Positions 57,324 through 64,000 of a stretch of DNA of 64,000 nucleotides are shown piece after piece. The notes below the pieces were generated by a model, which worked only from the letters and a program-made list of their open reading frames with translations, did no database searches and was not told the DNA's origin. Numbering within the stretch: position 1 is the stretch's first letter; every line of letters starts with the position of its first letter. A program made the translations under genes and the position numbers. The stretch is taken from NCBI GenBank assembly GCA_963737425.1, contig CAVTSX010000003.1, positions 248,001 through 312,000 on the forward strand, written 5' to 3'. The DNA comes from DASXRA01 sp963737425 (GTDB taxonomy: Bacteria; Actinomycetota; Actinomycetes; Mycobacteriales; Jatrophihabitantaceae).

Positions 57324-58496
57324 GTGACCGATGCTCTGTCCCGGCTCGACCTGCTCGATCTCGACGCTGACCTCTCCGACGAGAACCGGCTCTTGCGAAG
57401 CACAATCCGCAAGTTCGCCGACGACCGACTGCGCCCGCACATCCGAGACTGGTTCGAGGCCGGGGAACTGCCCGCGCGCGAACTGGCCCGCGAGTTCGGC
57501 ACGCTCGGGGTACTCGGCATGCACCTGTCCGGCTACGGCTGCCAGGGTTCCACCGCCACGCAGTACGGCATCGTCTGCGCCGAGGTCGAGGCCGTCGACT
57601 CCGGACTCCGCTCGCTGGTCAGCGTTCAGGGCTCGCTGGCGATGTTCGCCATCCGCGCCTTCGGCAGCGAGGCACAGAAACAACGCTGGTTGCCCGAAAT
57701 GGCCAAGGGTGAGGCCATTGGCTGCTTCGGCCTGACCGAGCCCGACTCGGGATCTGACCCCGGCTCGATGCGCACTCGTGCCACGCGCGACGGGTCGGAC
57801 TGGGTGCTGCACGGCAGCAAGATGTGGATCACCAACGGGTCCATCGCCGACGTCGCCGTCGTGTGGGCGCGCACGCCGGAGGGCATTCGCGGCTTCCTGG
57901 TCGAGAAGGGCACGCCGGGTTTCACCGCGCAGGACGTCCACCACAAGCTCTCGCTGCGCGCGTCGATCACCAGCTCGCTGAACCTGGACGAGGTTCGGGT
58001 ACCGGCCGACGCCGAGTTGCCACTGGCCGGCGGCCTCAAAGGCCCGCTGTCGTGCCTGACCGAGGCCCGCTTCGGCATCGTCTGGGGCGTGGTCGGCGCC
58101 GCCGCCGACTCCCTGGCGTCCACCATCGACTTCGCGACCACGCGCACGCAGTTCGGCAAACCCCTCGCGGGATTCCAGCTGACCCAGCGCAAGCTGGCCG
58201 AAATGGCGGTGTCGCTCAATCAGGCCCAGTTGACTGCGCTGCGGCTCGGCCAACTCAAAGACGCGGGGCGGATCACGCCGACCCAGGTCAGCTTCGGCAA
58301 GTTCGCCAATGTGCGCGCGGCCCTGGAGATCTGCCGCGAGGCCCGCTCGATCCTGGGCGGTTCGGGCATCACCACCGAGTACCCGGTGCTGCGTCACGCG
58401 TTGAATCTCGAAACGGTCTACACCTACGAGGGCACGCATGAGGTGCACACCCTGGTTCTCGGCCAGGCGCTGACCGGCCTCGACGCGTTCCGTTGA
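57324..58496 (+). CDS. gcdH: Glutaryl-CoA dehydrogenase
   Basis: 390-residue FAD enzyme that oxidises and decarboxylates glutaryl-CoA to crotonyl-CoA in Lys/Trp degradation. The Arg-containing substrate-carboxylate motif SGLRSLVSVQGSLAM and the catalytic base in YTYEGTHEVHTL are characteristic of this subgroup. FAD-binding LTEPDSGSDPG is present. Crotonyl-CoA is the substrate of Ccr encoded 5 kb downstream. Length typical. Confidence 0.9.
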   Translation: MTDALSRLDLLDLDADLSDENRLLRSTIRKFADDRLRPHIRDWFEAGELPARELAREFGTLGVLGMHLSGYGCQGSTATQYGIVCAEVEAVDSGLRSLVSVQGSLAMFAIRAFGSEAQKQRWLPEMAKGEAIGCFGLTEPDSGSDPGSMRTRATRDGSDWVLHGSKMWITNGSIADVAVVWARTPEGIRGFLVEKGTPGFTAQDVHHKLSLRASITSSLNLDEVRVPADAELPLAGGLKGPLSCLTEARFGIVWGVVGAAADSLASTIDFATTRTQFGKPLAGFQLTQRKLAEMAVSLNQAQLTALRLGQLKDAGRITPTQVSFGKFANVRAALEICREARSILGGSGITTEYPVLRHALNLETVYTYEGTHEVHTLVLGQALTGLDAFR

Positions 58497-58520
58497 TCTG
58501 GCCTAGCTCGCGGTAGCCCA

Positions 58521-59279
58521 GTGGACTGGAACCTTCGCACCTGCGCGCGCAAGGGCCATCTCACCTACGCGGTGACCGAACCGCAGTACCGCACCAGGCT
58601 CGAGGCCACGACTCCGCTCGGCGATGCCTGGCGCTGCCTGCGCTGCGGTACATACGTGCTCGGTGCGCCGCACGGTCAGGGCCCGGCCGAGAACGCGCCG
58701 GTGCTGCTGCGCGGCAAGGCCTTGCGCTCGGCGTTCATCCTGCGATTGCTGGCCGTCGAACGCTGGGTGCGCGGGCTGATCATCCTGGGCCTGGGCATCG
58801 CCGTGTTCCGGTTCGAGAGCACCCAGGTCAACCTGCGCACGCTCTTCGACAAGGACATCACCGCGCTTCGGCCGTTCTTCGACCAGATCAACTTCAACGT
58901 CTCCGATTCCGGCACGATCCGCGCGATCGAGAAAGCACTCAACGCGAGGCACTCGACGCTGAATCTGATCGCCGGCTTCCTCGTCGGCTACGGCGTGCTG
59001 CAACTGGTCGAAGGTGTCGGGCTCTGGCTGCTCAAGCGCTGGGGTGAATACTTCGCCGTCGTCGCGACGTCGCTGTTCATCCCGCTCGAGGTGTACGAGT
59101 TGACCGAGAAGGTCACCGTGCTGCGCGTCGGTGCGCTCGTCCTCAACGTCGGGGCCGTGGTGTACCTGCTGCTGGCAAAGCGCCTGTTCGGCATCCGGGG
59201 CGGCCATGCGGCCTACGCGGCGTCGATGCACGAGGCGTCCCTGCTCGAAGTGGAACAGGCAGTCACCCGTTCGCAGTGA
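58521..59279 (+). CDS. DUF2127-domain membrane protein
   Basis: 252 residues. An N-terminal cytosolic part has two short Cys motifs (RTCARKGH and CLRCGTYVLG, zinc-ribbon-like), followed by a first span near residue 85-100 and three more hydrophobic spans in the C-terminal half (LIAGFLVGYGVLQLVEGVGLWLL and after). This matches the DUF2127 family. Function unknown. GTG start. It lies 24 bases after gcdH and may be co-transcribed. Confidence 0.75.
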   Translation: MDWNLRTCARKGHLTYAVTEPQYRTRLEATTPLGDAWRCLRCGTYVLGAPHGQGPAENAPVLLRGKALRSAFILRLLAVERWVRGLIILGLGIAVFRFESTQVNLRTLFDKDITALRPFFDQINFNVSDSGTIRAIEKALNARHSTLNLIAGFLVGYGVLQLVEGVGLWLLKRWGEYFAVVATSLFIPLEVYELTEKVTVLRVGALVLNVGAVVYLLLAKRLFGIRGGHAAYAASMHEASLLEVEQAVTRSQ

Positions 59280-59307
59280 CGCGGCCTGCGGCGGGTCGGC
59301 TGGGCGC

Positions 59308-60282
59308 TCAGCCGGTCAACGAGGCGACGAGCTCGTCGGCAGCGGTGTAGGGATCGAGTTCGCCCGCCACGACTCGCTTGGCCGAGGCGTCCAGTGCCGC
59401 CGACCCGTGCACCTCGGCGAAGCGAGCACGCACGGAGCCCAGGGCGATCGCCTCGATCTCGGCGGCGGCGCGCGCCTGCCGCCGGCGCGTGAACTCGCCG
59501 CTGCGCGAAAGCCAATCGCGATGCTTGTCGAGCGCGGCGAGCACGTCGTCGACTCCCTCGCCGCGCGAGGCCACCGTCTTGACGATCGGCGGTCGCCACG
59601 CGCCCGCCTCCGAGTGCCGGCCACCGAGGGAGAGCATGTAGCGCAGGTCGCGGGCGACCTGGTCGGCACCGTCGCGATCGGCCTTGTTCACCACGAAGAC
59701 GTCGGCGATCTCGAGGATGCCGGCCTTCGCCGCCTGGATGCCGTCGCCCATACCGGGAGCCAGCAACACGATCGTGGTGTCGGCAAGCGAGGCGATCTCG
59801 ACCTCGGCCTGTCCGACGCCGACCGTCTCGATCAGGATGATGTCGCAGCCCGCGGCGTCCAGCGCCCGAAGCGCCTGCGGAACGGCCGCGGACAAGCCGC
59901 CCAGGTGCCCGCGCGATGCCATCGAACGGATGAAGACGCCGTCGTCGGTCGCGTGATCCTGCATCCGTACGCGATCGCCCAGCAACGCCCCGCCGGAGAA
60001 CGGGGACGACGGGTCGACCGCCAGCACGCCGACCCGCTTGCCACTCTTGCGCAATGCACCGACCAGGACGGCGGTGGAGGTCGACTTGCCGACGCCGGGC
60101 GAGCCGGTCATGCCGACCACCTGCGCGTTGCCGCTGAACGGGGCCAGCGCGGCGGCCACGTCGCGAAGCAGCGGCGAGTCGTTCTCGACCAGCGAGATCA
60201 GCCGGGCGACCGCTCGCGGCTCGGCCCGGCGCGCCCGCTCGACGAGATCGTCGATATCGACCTCGCGCCGCGTCGAGGTCAT
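59308..60282 (-). CDS. meaB: MeaB-type G-protein chaperone of acyl-CoA mutases
   Basis: 324-residue G3E P-loop GTPase that loads and protects the B12 cofactor of methylmalonyl-/isobutyryl-CoA mutase. Motifs: Walker A GSPGVGKST, DPSSPFSGGALLGDR, the switch-like ETVGVGQAE, and base recognition NKAD. The ATG at 60282 is chosen; upstream sequence is a palindromic intergenic element rather than coding. It follows thiolase on the same strand. It probably serves the mutase encoded at 52.8-54.5 kb or a mutase elsewhere. Confidence 0.93.
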   Translation of the reverse strand: MTSTRREVDIDDLVERARRAEPRAVARLISLVENDSPLLRDVAAALAPFSGNAQVVGMTGSPGVGKSTSTAVLVGALRKSGKRVGVLAVDPSSPFSGGALLGDRVRMQDHATDDGVFIRSMASRGHLGGLSAAVPQALRALDAAGCDIILIETVGVGQAEVEIASLADTTIVLLAPGMGDGIQAAKAGILEIADVFVVNKADRDGADQVARDLRYMLSLGGRHSEAGAWRPPIVKTVASRGEGVDDVLAALDKHRDWLSRSGEFTRRRQARAAAEIEAIALGSVRARFAEVHGSAALDASAKRVVAGELDPYTAADELVASLTG

Positions 60283-60306
60283 CAGCGTGCTTGCCTTCGC
60301 ATGCGG

Positions 60307-60366
60307 GCCTTGATCATCTCCGGTGCAGCCGCGAGAGATGGCCGAACCGGCAGAGATGATCAAGGC
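60307..60366. repeat. Long inverted repeat between thiolase and meaB
   Basis: Left arm GCCTTGATCATCTC then CGGT; right arm ACCG, two extra bases, then GAGATGATCAAGGC. The outer 14 bases match perfectly and flank a 23-base centre. It starts 16 bases beyond the thiolase stop (minus strand) and ends 25 bases before meaB. It could be a terminator, mRNA stabiliser or a copy of a dispersed repeat. Confidence 0.6.
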
Positions 60367-60381
60367 AGCCGGACGCCACGC

Positions 60382-61575
60382 TCATGCCGGGACGCGCAGG
60401 ATGAGCGCGTCACCCTGACCGCCACCACCGCACAGTGCCGCGGCACCGGTGCCGCCACCACGGCGCTTGAGTTCCATGGCGAGGGTCAGGGCCAGTCGAG
60501 CTCCGGACATGCCGATCGGATGGCCCAACGCGATGGCTCCGCCGTTGACGTTGACGATGTCGTCGCTGACCCCGAGGTCCTTGATCGACTGGATGCCCAC
60601 CGCTGCGAATGCCTCGTTGATCTCGATCAGATCGAGATCGGCGATCGTCAACTGTGCCTTTGCCAGCGCGTGATTGATCGCGTTCGATGGCTGGGACTGC
60701 AACGAGTTGTCGGGCCCGGCGACGTTTCCGTGGGCGCCGACCTCGGCGAGCCAGGTCAGGCCGAGTTCTTCCGCCTTGGCCTTGCTCATCACCACGACGG
60801 CGGCAGCACCGTCAGAGATCTGCGAGGACGTGCCGGCGGTGATCGTGCCGTCCTTGCCGAACGCCGGGCGGAGCTTGGCCAGCACCTCGGCCGTGGTGTC
60901 GGCGCGGATGCCTTCGTCCTCGCGGAACTCGACGGGGTCGCCCTTTCGCTGCGGGATCAGCACGGGCGCGATCTCGTCGTCGAACACGCCGTTCTTCTGG
61001 GCGAGCGCGGCGCGCTGGTGCGAGCGGGCGGCAAAGGCGTCCTGCTCCTCGCGGCGCAGGCCCAGCTTGGCATTGACGCGGTCGGTGGACTCACCCATCG
61101 GGATGTCGTCGAAGATGTCGGTGAGTCCGTCGAAGGCCATCGCGTCGAGCAGTTCGATCGAGCCGTACTTGTACCCGGCGCGTGACTTAGGCAGCAGGTG
61201 CGGCGCATTGGTCATCGATTCCTGGCCGCCCGCCACGACGATGTCGAACTCACCGGCGCGGATGAGCTGGTCGGCAAGCGCGATCGCATCGAGCCCGGAC
61301 AGGCACACCTTGTTGATCGTGAGCGCGGGCACGCCGAGCGGAATGCCGGCCTTGTGGGCCGCCTGCCGAGCCGGAATCTGCCCGGCGCCGGCCTGCAATA
61401 CCTGACCCATGATCACGTATTGCACCTGCTCGGGCATAACGCCCGACCTCTCAAGTGCCGCCTTGATCGCGAAGCCGCCCAGATCGGCCGCGGAGAAGTC
61501 TTTGAGTGAACCGAGCAGTCGTCCCATCGGGGTACGAGCTCCGTTGACGATCACCGATTGCCCAATGCCAGCCAT
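60382..61575 (-). CDS. Acetyl-CoA C-acetyltransferase (thiolase)
   Basis: 397-residue thiolase. Acyl-accepting Cys is in NKVCLSGLDAIA (~91), catalytic His in GHPIGMSGAR, second Cys in ALCGGGGQGDA, and Asn/His loop in INEAFAAV. Makes acetoacetyl-CoA from two acetyl-CoA, or runs in reverse. With Ccr it fits the front of the ethylmalonyl-CoA route. Diverges from the epimerase gene. Confidence 0.93.
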   Translation of the reverse strand: MAGIGQSVIVNGARTPMGRLLGSLKDFSAADLGGFAIKAALERSGVMPEQVQYVIMGQVLQAGAGQIPARQAAHKAGIPLGVPALTINKVCLSGLDAIALADQLIRAGEFDIVVAGGQESMTNAPHLLPKSRAGYKYGSIELLDAMAFDGLTDIFDDIPMGESTDRVNAKLGLRREEQDAFAARSHQRAALAQKNGVFDDEIAPVLIPQRKGDPVEFREDEGIRADTTAEVLAKLRPAFGKDGTITAGTSSQISDGAAAVVVMSKAKAEELGLTWLAEVGAHGNVAGPDNSLQSQPSNAINHALAKAQLTIADLDLIEINEAFAAVGIQSIKDLGVSDDIVNVNGGAIALGHPIGMSGARLALTLAMELKRRGGGTGAAALCGGGGQGDALILRVPA

Positions 61576-61697
61576 GGCCGAACCTCCTACGTCCTTCGCC
61601 CTTCCTGCGCACTCTATCCACGGTGCCCTGCCGCAGAGGTGTGAACATGCGCACGCGAGACTCGCCGAAAGCGCACGTCACGCGCGACTATGACCGG

Positions 61698-62135
61698 ATG
61701 GCGATCACCGCGTTGTTCAGCAAGATCGACCACGTGGGCATCGCCGTGCCCAATCTGGACGAGGCCATCGCGTTCTACCGCGACACCTTCGGCGTGCGCA
61801 GCGTGCACGAGGAGACGAACGAGGAGCAGGGTGTGCGCGAGGCGATGCTCGCCGTCGGAGACGGCCAGACGCGCATCCAGTTGCTCGCGCCGCTCACGCC
61901 GGACTCGACGATCGCAAAGTTCATCGACCGGCGCGGGCCAGGCGTCCAGCAAATCGCGTACACCGTTGACGACATCGAAGCGGTATGCACGGCTCTGCAT
62001 GCAAAAGGCCTGCGACTGCTCTACGACGAGCCGCGGCCAGGCACGGCCCACAGCAAGGTCAACTTCATCCATCCCAGCGACGCCGGCGGCGTTCTGGTGG
62101 AACTTGTCCAACCGGCTCTTGCTACCGACCAGTAA
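61698..62135 (+). CDS. mce: Methylmalonyl-CoA epimerase
   Basis: 145-residue vicinal-oxygen-chelate enzyme converting (2S)/(2R)-methylmalonyl-CoA. Metal ligands are expected in KIDHVGIAVPNLDEAI (His), IQLLAP (Gln), GVQQIAYTVDD and HPSDAGGVLVEL (Glu). The ATG at 61698 gives the usual length; longer starts back to 61623 lack similarity. Followed by ccrA after 42 bases, in one probable transcription unit. Confidence 0.92.
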   Translation: MAITALFSKIDHVGIAVPNLDEAIAFYRDTFGVRSVHEETNEEQGVREAMLAVGDGQTRIQLLAPLTPDSTIAKFIDRRGPGVQQIAYTVDDIEAVCTALHAKGLRLLYDEPRPGTAHSKVNFIHPSDAGGVLVELVQPALATDQ

Positions 62136-62177
62136 CATAGCGGTATACCCCGACGCCCACCGTGTGGAGGCCATGTC

Positions 62178-63506
62178 GTGGATGACATTCGCAATGCGAT
62201 TCTGAACGGCGACCTTGCTGGACTCGCCGCCATGCCCGTCCCGGAGTCCTACGAAGGCGTCGTCGTGCGGGCCGACGAGGTGGGCATGTTCGAGGGCCTC
62301 GCCGCCAAGGACAAGGACCCGCGTAAGAGCCTGCACGTGCAGGAGGTCCCGACACCCGAGCTCGGCCCCGGCGAGGCGATCGTGGCCGTCATGGCCAGCG
62401 CCATCAACTACAACACCGTGTGGACCTCGATCTTCGAGCCCGTGCCGACATTCGAATTCCTCACCCGATACGGCAAGGCGTCCGAGCTGGCCACAAAGCA
62501 CGATCAGCCTTATCACGTAGTGGGTTCCGATCTCGCCGGCGTCGTCCTGCGCGTGGGTCCCGGCGTGACGAAATGGAAAGCCGGAGACGAGGTCGTCGCC
62601 CACTGCCTGTCGGTCGAACTCGAAGATCCGCAGGGGCACGACGACACGATGATGGATCCGCAGCAGCGCATCTGGGGATTCGAAACGAACTTCGGCGGCC
62701 TCGCCGAGCTCGCGCTCGTGAAGTCCAACCAGCTCATGCCCAAGGCGGCGCACCTCACCTGGGAGGAGGCCGCCTGCCCGGGCCTGGTGAACTCCACCGC
62801 GTACCGGCAGCTCGTCTCCCGGCACGGCGCAGACATGAAGCAGGGCGATGTCGTCCTGATCTGGGGGGCGACGGGTGGACTCGGTTCGTACGCGACCCAG
62901 TACGCACTGAATGGCGGCGCGATTCCGGTCTGTGTCGTCTCCTCGCCCGAGAAGGCGCAGCTGTGTCGAAAGATGGGCGCGGACCTCGTCATCGACCGCA
63001 GCGCCGAGGGCTATGAATTCTGGAAGGACGGCGTGCAACAGCCGAGCGAGTGGAAGCGGTTGGGAAAGAAGATTCGCGAATTGACGGGCGGCGACGATCC
63101 CGACATCGTGTTCGAGCACCCCGGCCGGGAGACCTTCGGTGCCAGTGTCTATGTCGCGCGGCGCGGGGGAACCATCGTCACCTGCGCATCGACCTCGGGC
63201 TACTGGCACGAGTACGACAACCGCTACCTGTGGATGACGCTCAAGCGAATTGTCGGTTCCCATTTTGCGAACTACCGGGAGTCGTGGGAGGCGAACCGGC
63301 TGATCGCGCGCGGCGCGATCCATCCGACGCTCTCGCGTGTCTACTCCCTCGCCGAAACCGGCCAGGCTGCCTTCGACGTCCATCGCAATCTGCACCAGGG
63401 AAAGGTCGGCGTGCTGTGTCTTGCGCCTGCCGAGGGCTTGGGGGTCACCAACCCGCAGTTGCGCGCCGAGCACGTCGACCAGATAAATCGCTTCCGCGAA
63501 AGCTAG
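62178..63506 (+). CDS. ccrA: Crotonyl-CoA carboxylase/reductase
   Basis: 442-residue NADPH enzyme that reductively carboxylates crotonyl-CoA to ethylmalonyl-CoA. The four residues that hold CO2 in characterised Ccr (Asn, Phe, Glu, His) are all found: Asn79 in NYNTVW, Phe168-Glu169 in GFETNF, and His362 in GSHFANYR. NADPH site is GATGGLGSYATQYA. GGAGG precedes the GTG. Key enzyme of the ethylmalonyl-CoA pathway and of C4 unit supply. Confidence 0.95.
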   Translation: MDDIRNAILNGDLAGLAAMPVPESYEGVVVRADEVGMFEGLAAKDKDPRKSLHVQEVPTPELGPGEAIVAVMASAINYNTVWTSIFEPVPTFEFLTRYGKASELATKHDQPYHVVGSDLAGVVLRVGPGVTKWKAGDEVVAHCLSVELEDPQGHDDTMMDPQQRIWGFETNFGGLAELALVKSNQLMPKAAHLTWEEAACPGLVNSTAYRQLVSRHGADMKQGDVVLIWGATGGLGSYATQYALNGGAIPVCVVSSPEKAQLCRKMGADLVIDRSAEGYEFWKDGVQQPSEWKRLGKKIRELTGGDDPDIVFEHPGRETFGASVYVARRGGTIVTCASTSGYWHEYDNRYLWMTLKRIVGSHFANYRESWEANRLIARGAIHPTLSRVYSLAETGQAAFDVHRNLHQGKVGVLCLAPAEGLGVTNPQLRAEHVDQINRFRES

Positions 63507-63512
63507 GCGTGT

Positions 63513-63566
63513 CCAGTGGATCTTGGCCTATCTTGGCTGTTGCGCAGCAAACGGAAGATCCACTGG
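63513..63566 (+). terminator. Inverted repeat after ccrA
   Basis: CCAGTGGATCTT and AAGATCCACTGG form a perfect 12-bp stem seven bases after the ccrA stop; the 30-base loop contains a smaller TTGC/GCAA hairpin. Position fits a terminator, though no T-run follows. The sequence style resembles dispersed palindromes elsewhere in the window. Confidence 0.5.
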
Positions 63567-63721
63567 CCCGGCTCCTAGATCAGCTTCTCCCAAAGTGCCT
63601 TGTGCGCACGGGGAAAGCCTCGCAAATATATGCCGGGCGCATGGATATGCCCGACACGCTCTATTCACGGGAGCGCTCCCCGTTGCTTGGGGAGGGTTGC
63701 ATGGGGTGGGACGATCGAGTC

Positions 63722-64000
63722 ATGCCTTCGGAGAACCTCTCGGATACTTTGCCGATTCTCGCCGATCGTGGCTTTGACACGGCGATACGCGGCTACGACC
63801 GCCGCCAGGTCGACGAGTTCGTCGCGAACCTCGACGACGAGCTACGAGCCACCGCGGCCGACCGTGATGCCGCAGCGGCGCGCACCGCCGACCTTGCCGC
63901 CCAGCTGGCAAGTTCGCAAGCGCAGATGGAGTCTCTGAGACGGCAATTACGCAAGGCCACCGAACAGGTCACAACCGACAACATCGACCCGCGTGTGCGC
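63722..64000 (+). CDS. DivIVA-domain coiled-coil protein (partial, runs off the window)
   Basis: The first 93 residues are seen. The DivIVA-like membrane-binding start GFDTAIRGYDRRQVDEFVANL is followed by a heptad-rich Ala/Arg/Asp coiled coil. Family members mark curved membrane or cell poles in actinomycetes, but the GYDRRQVDEF form also occurs in other DivIVA-domain proteins. The 3' end is beyond the window. The 215-base spacer after ccrA contains the ccrA inverted repeat and a small CTCCCC/GGGGAG hairpin at 63676-63694. Confidence 0.75.
   Translation, partial: MPSENLSDTLPILADRGFDTAIRGYDRRQVDEFVANLDDELRATAADRDAAAARTADLAAQLASSQAQMESLRRQLRKATEQVTTDNIDPRVR

Noticed and set aside
61614..63473. 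619-codon minus-strand frame over mce and ccrA
   Set aside because: Shadow of two well-recognised plus-strand genes.
63676..63694. Hairpin CTCCCC/GGGGAG before the DivIVA gene
   Set aside because: Only six base pairs; position neither fits a terminator for ccrA nor masks the start clearly.

Overview
The window is high-GC DNA from a free-living actinomycete. Supporting signs are GTG starts, 4-bp ATGA/GTGA gene overlaps, a type VII secretion (ESX) core, the GlgE alpha-glucan pathway, an F420-family PPOX protein, a Wag31/DivIVA-type protein and a remnant of the methylglucose-lipopolysaccharide cluster known from mycobacteria. I cannot name the genus from sequence alone. No rRNA, tRNA, CRISPR array, insertion sequence or phage gene was recognised.

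Layout. 1-1.85 kb: secreted M1-type metallopeptidase. 1.85-10.7 kb (minus): respiratory nitrate module narK-hemerythrin-narG-narH-narJ-narI-cupin, with a DosR-like box upstream of narK. 10.9-17.8 kb (plus): type VII secretion core eccC-eccD-eccB, with eccD frameshifted as written and no substrates, mycosin or eccE seen. 17.8-26.0 kb (minus): two overlapping giant secreted S53-family proteins with Kelch tails, one of which has lost the catalytic Glu. 26.0-27.9 kb: decayed stretch with an Rv3030-like methyltransferase lacking a normal start, a small membrane protein and a 22-codon stump of an Rv3032-like glycosyltransferase next to a palindromic repeat. 27.9-31.8 kb (minus): acyltransferase, HAD phosphatase, methyltransferase, enoyl-CoA hydratase and ABC ATPase. 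31.9-46.3 kb: alpha-glucan metabolism (glgX, glgP, glgE-treS-pep2-glgB), interrupted by an M20 peptidase and a DUF6159-like membrane protein. 46.4-52.6 kb: pirin, PD40 lipoprotein, YbbN/CnoX, a crotonase lacking one Glu, PPOX protein and Tat-exported purple acid phosphatase. 52.8-63.5 kb: acyl-CoA metabolism, including an isobutyryl-CoA-mutase-type large subunit, MarR regulator, glutaryl-CoA dehydrogenase, MeaB G-protein, thiolase, methylmalonyl-CoA epimerase and crotonyl-CoA carboxylase/reductase. The right edge cuts a DivIVA-domain gene.

How the parts work together. The nar module forms an anaerobic nitrate-respiration unit, plausibly induced by hypoxia. TreS turns trehalose into maltose, Pep2 phosphorylates it, GlgE polymerises maltose-1-phosphate and GlgB branches the product, while GlgP and GlgX mobilise glucan. 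Thiolase, Ccr, epimerase, MeaB and the mutase are parts of C4/C5 acyl-CoA interconversion resembling the ethylmalonyl-CoA pathway and butyryl/isobutyryl-CoA exchange. The least explained features are a dispersed nested palindrome present twice, further palindromes at gene ends and starts, and the S53 pair beside the ESX core.
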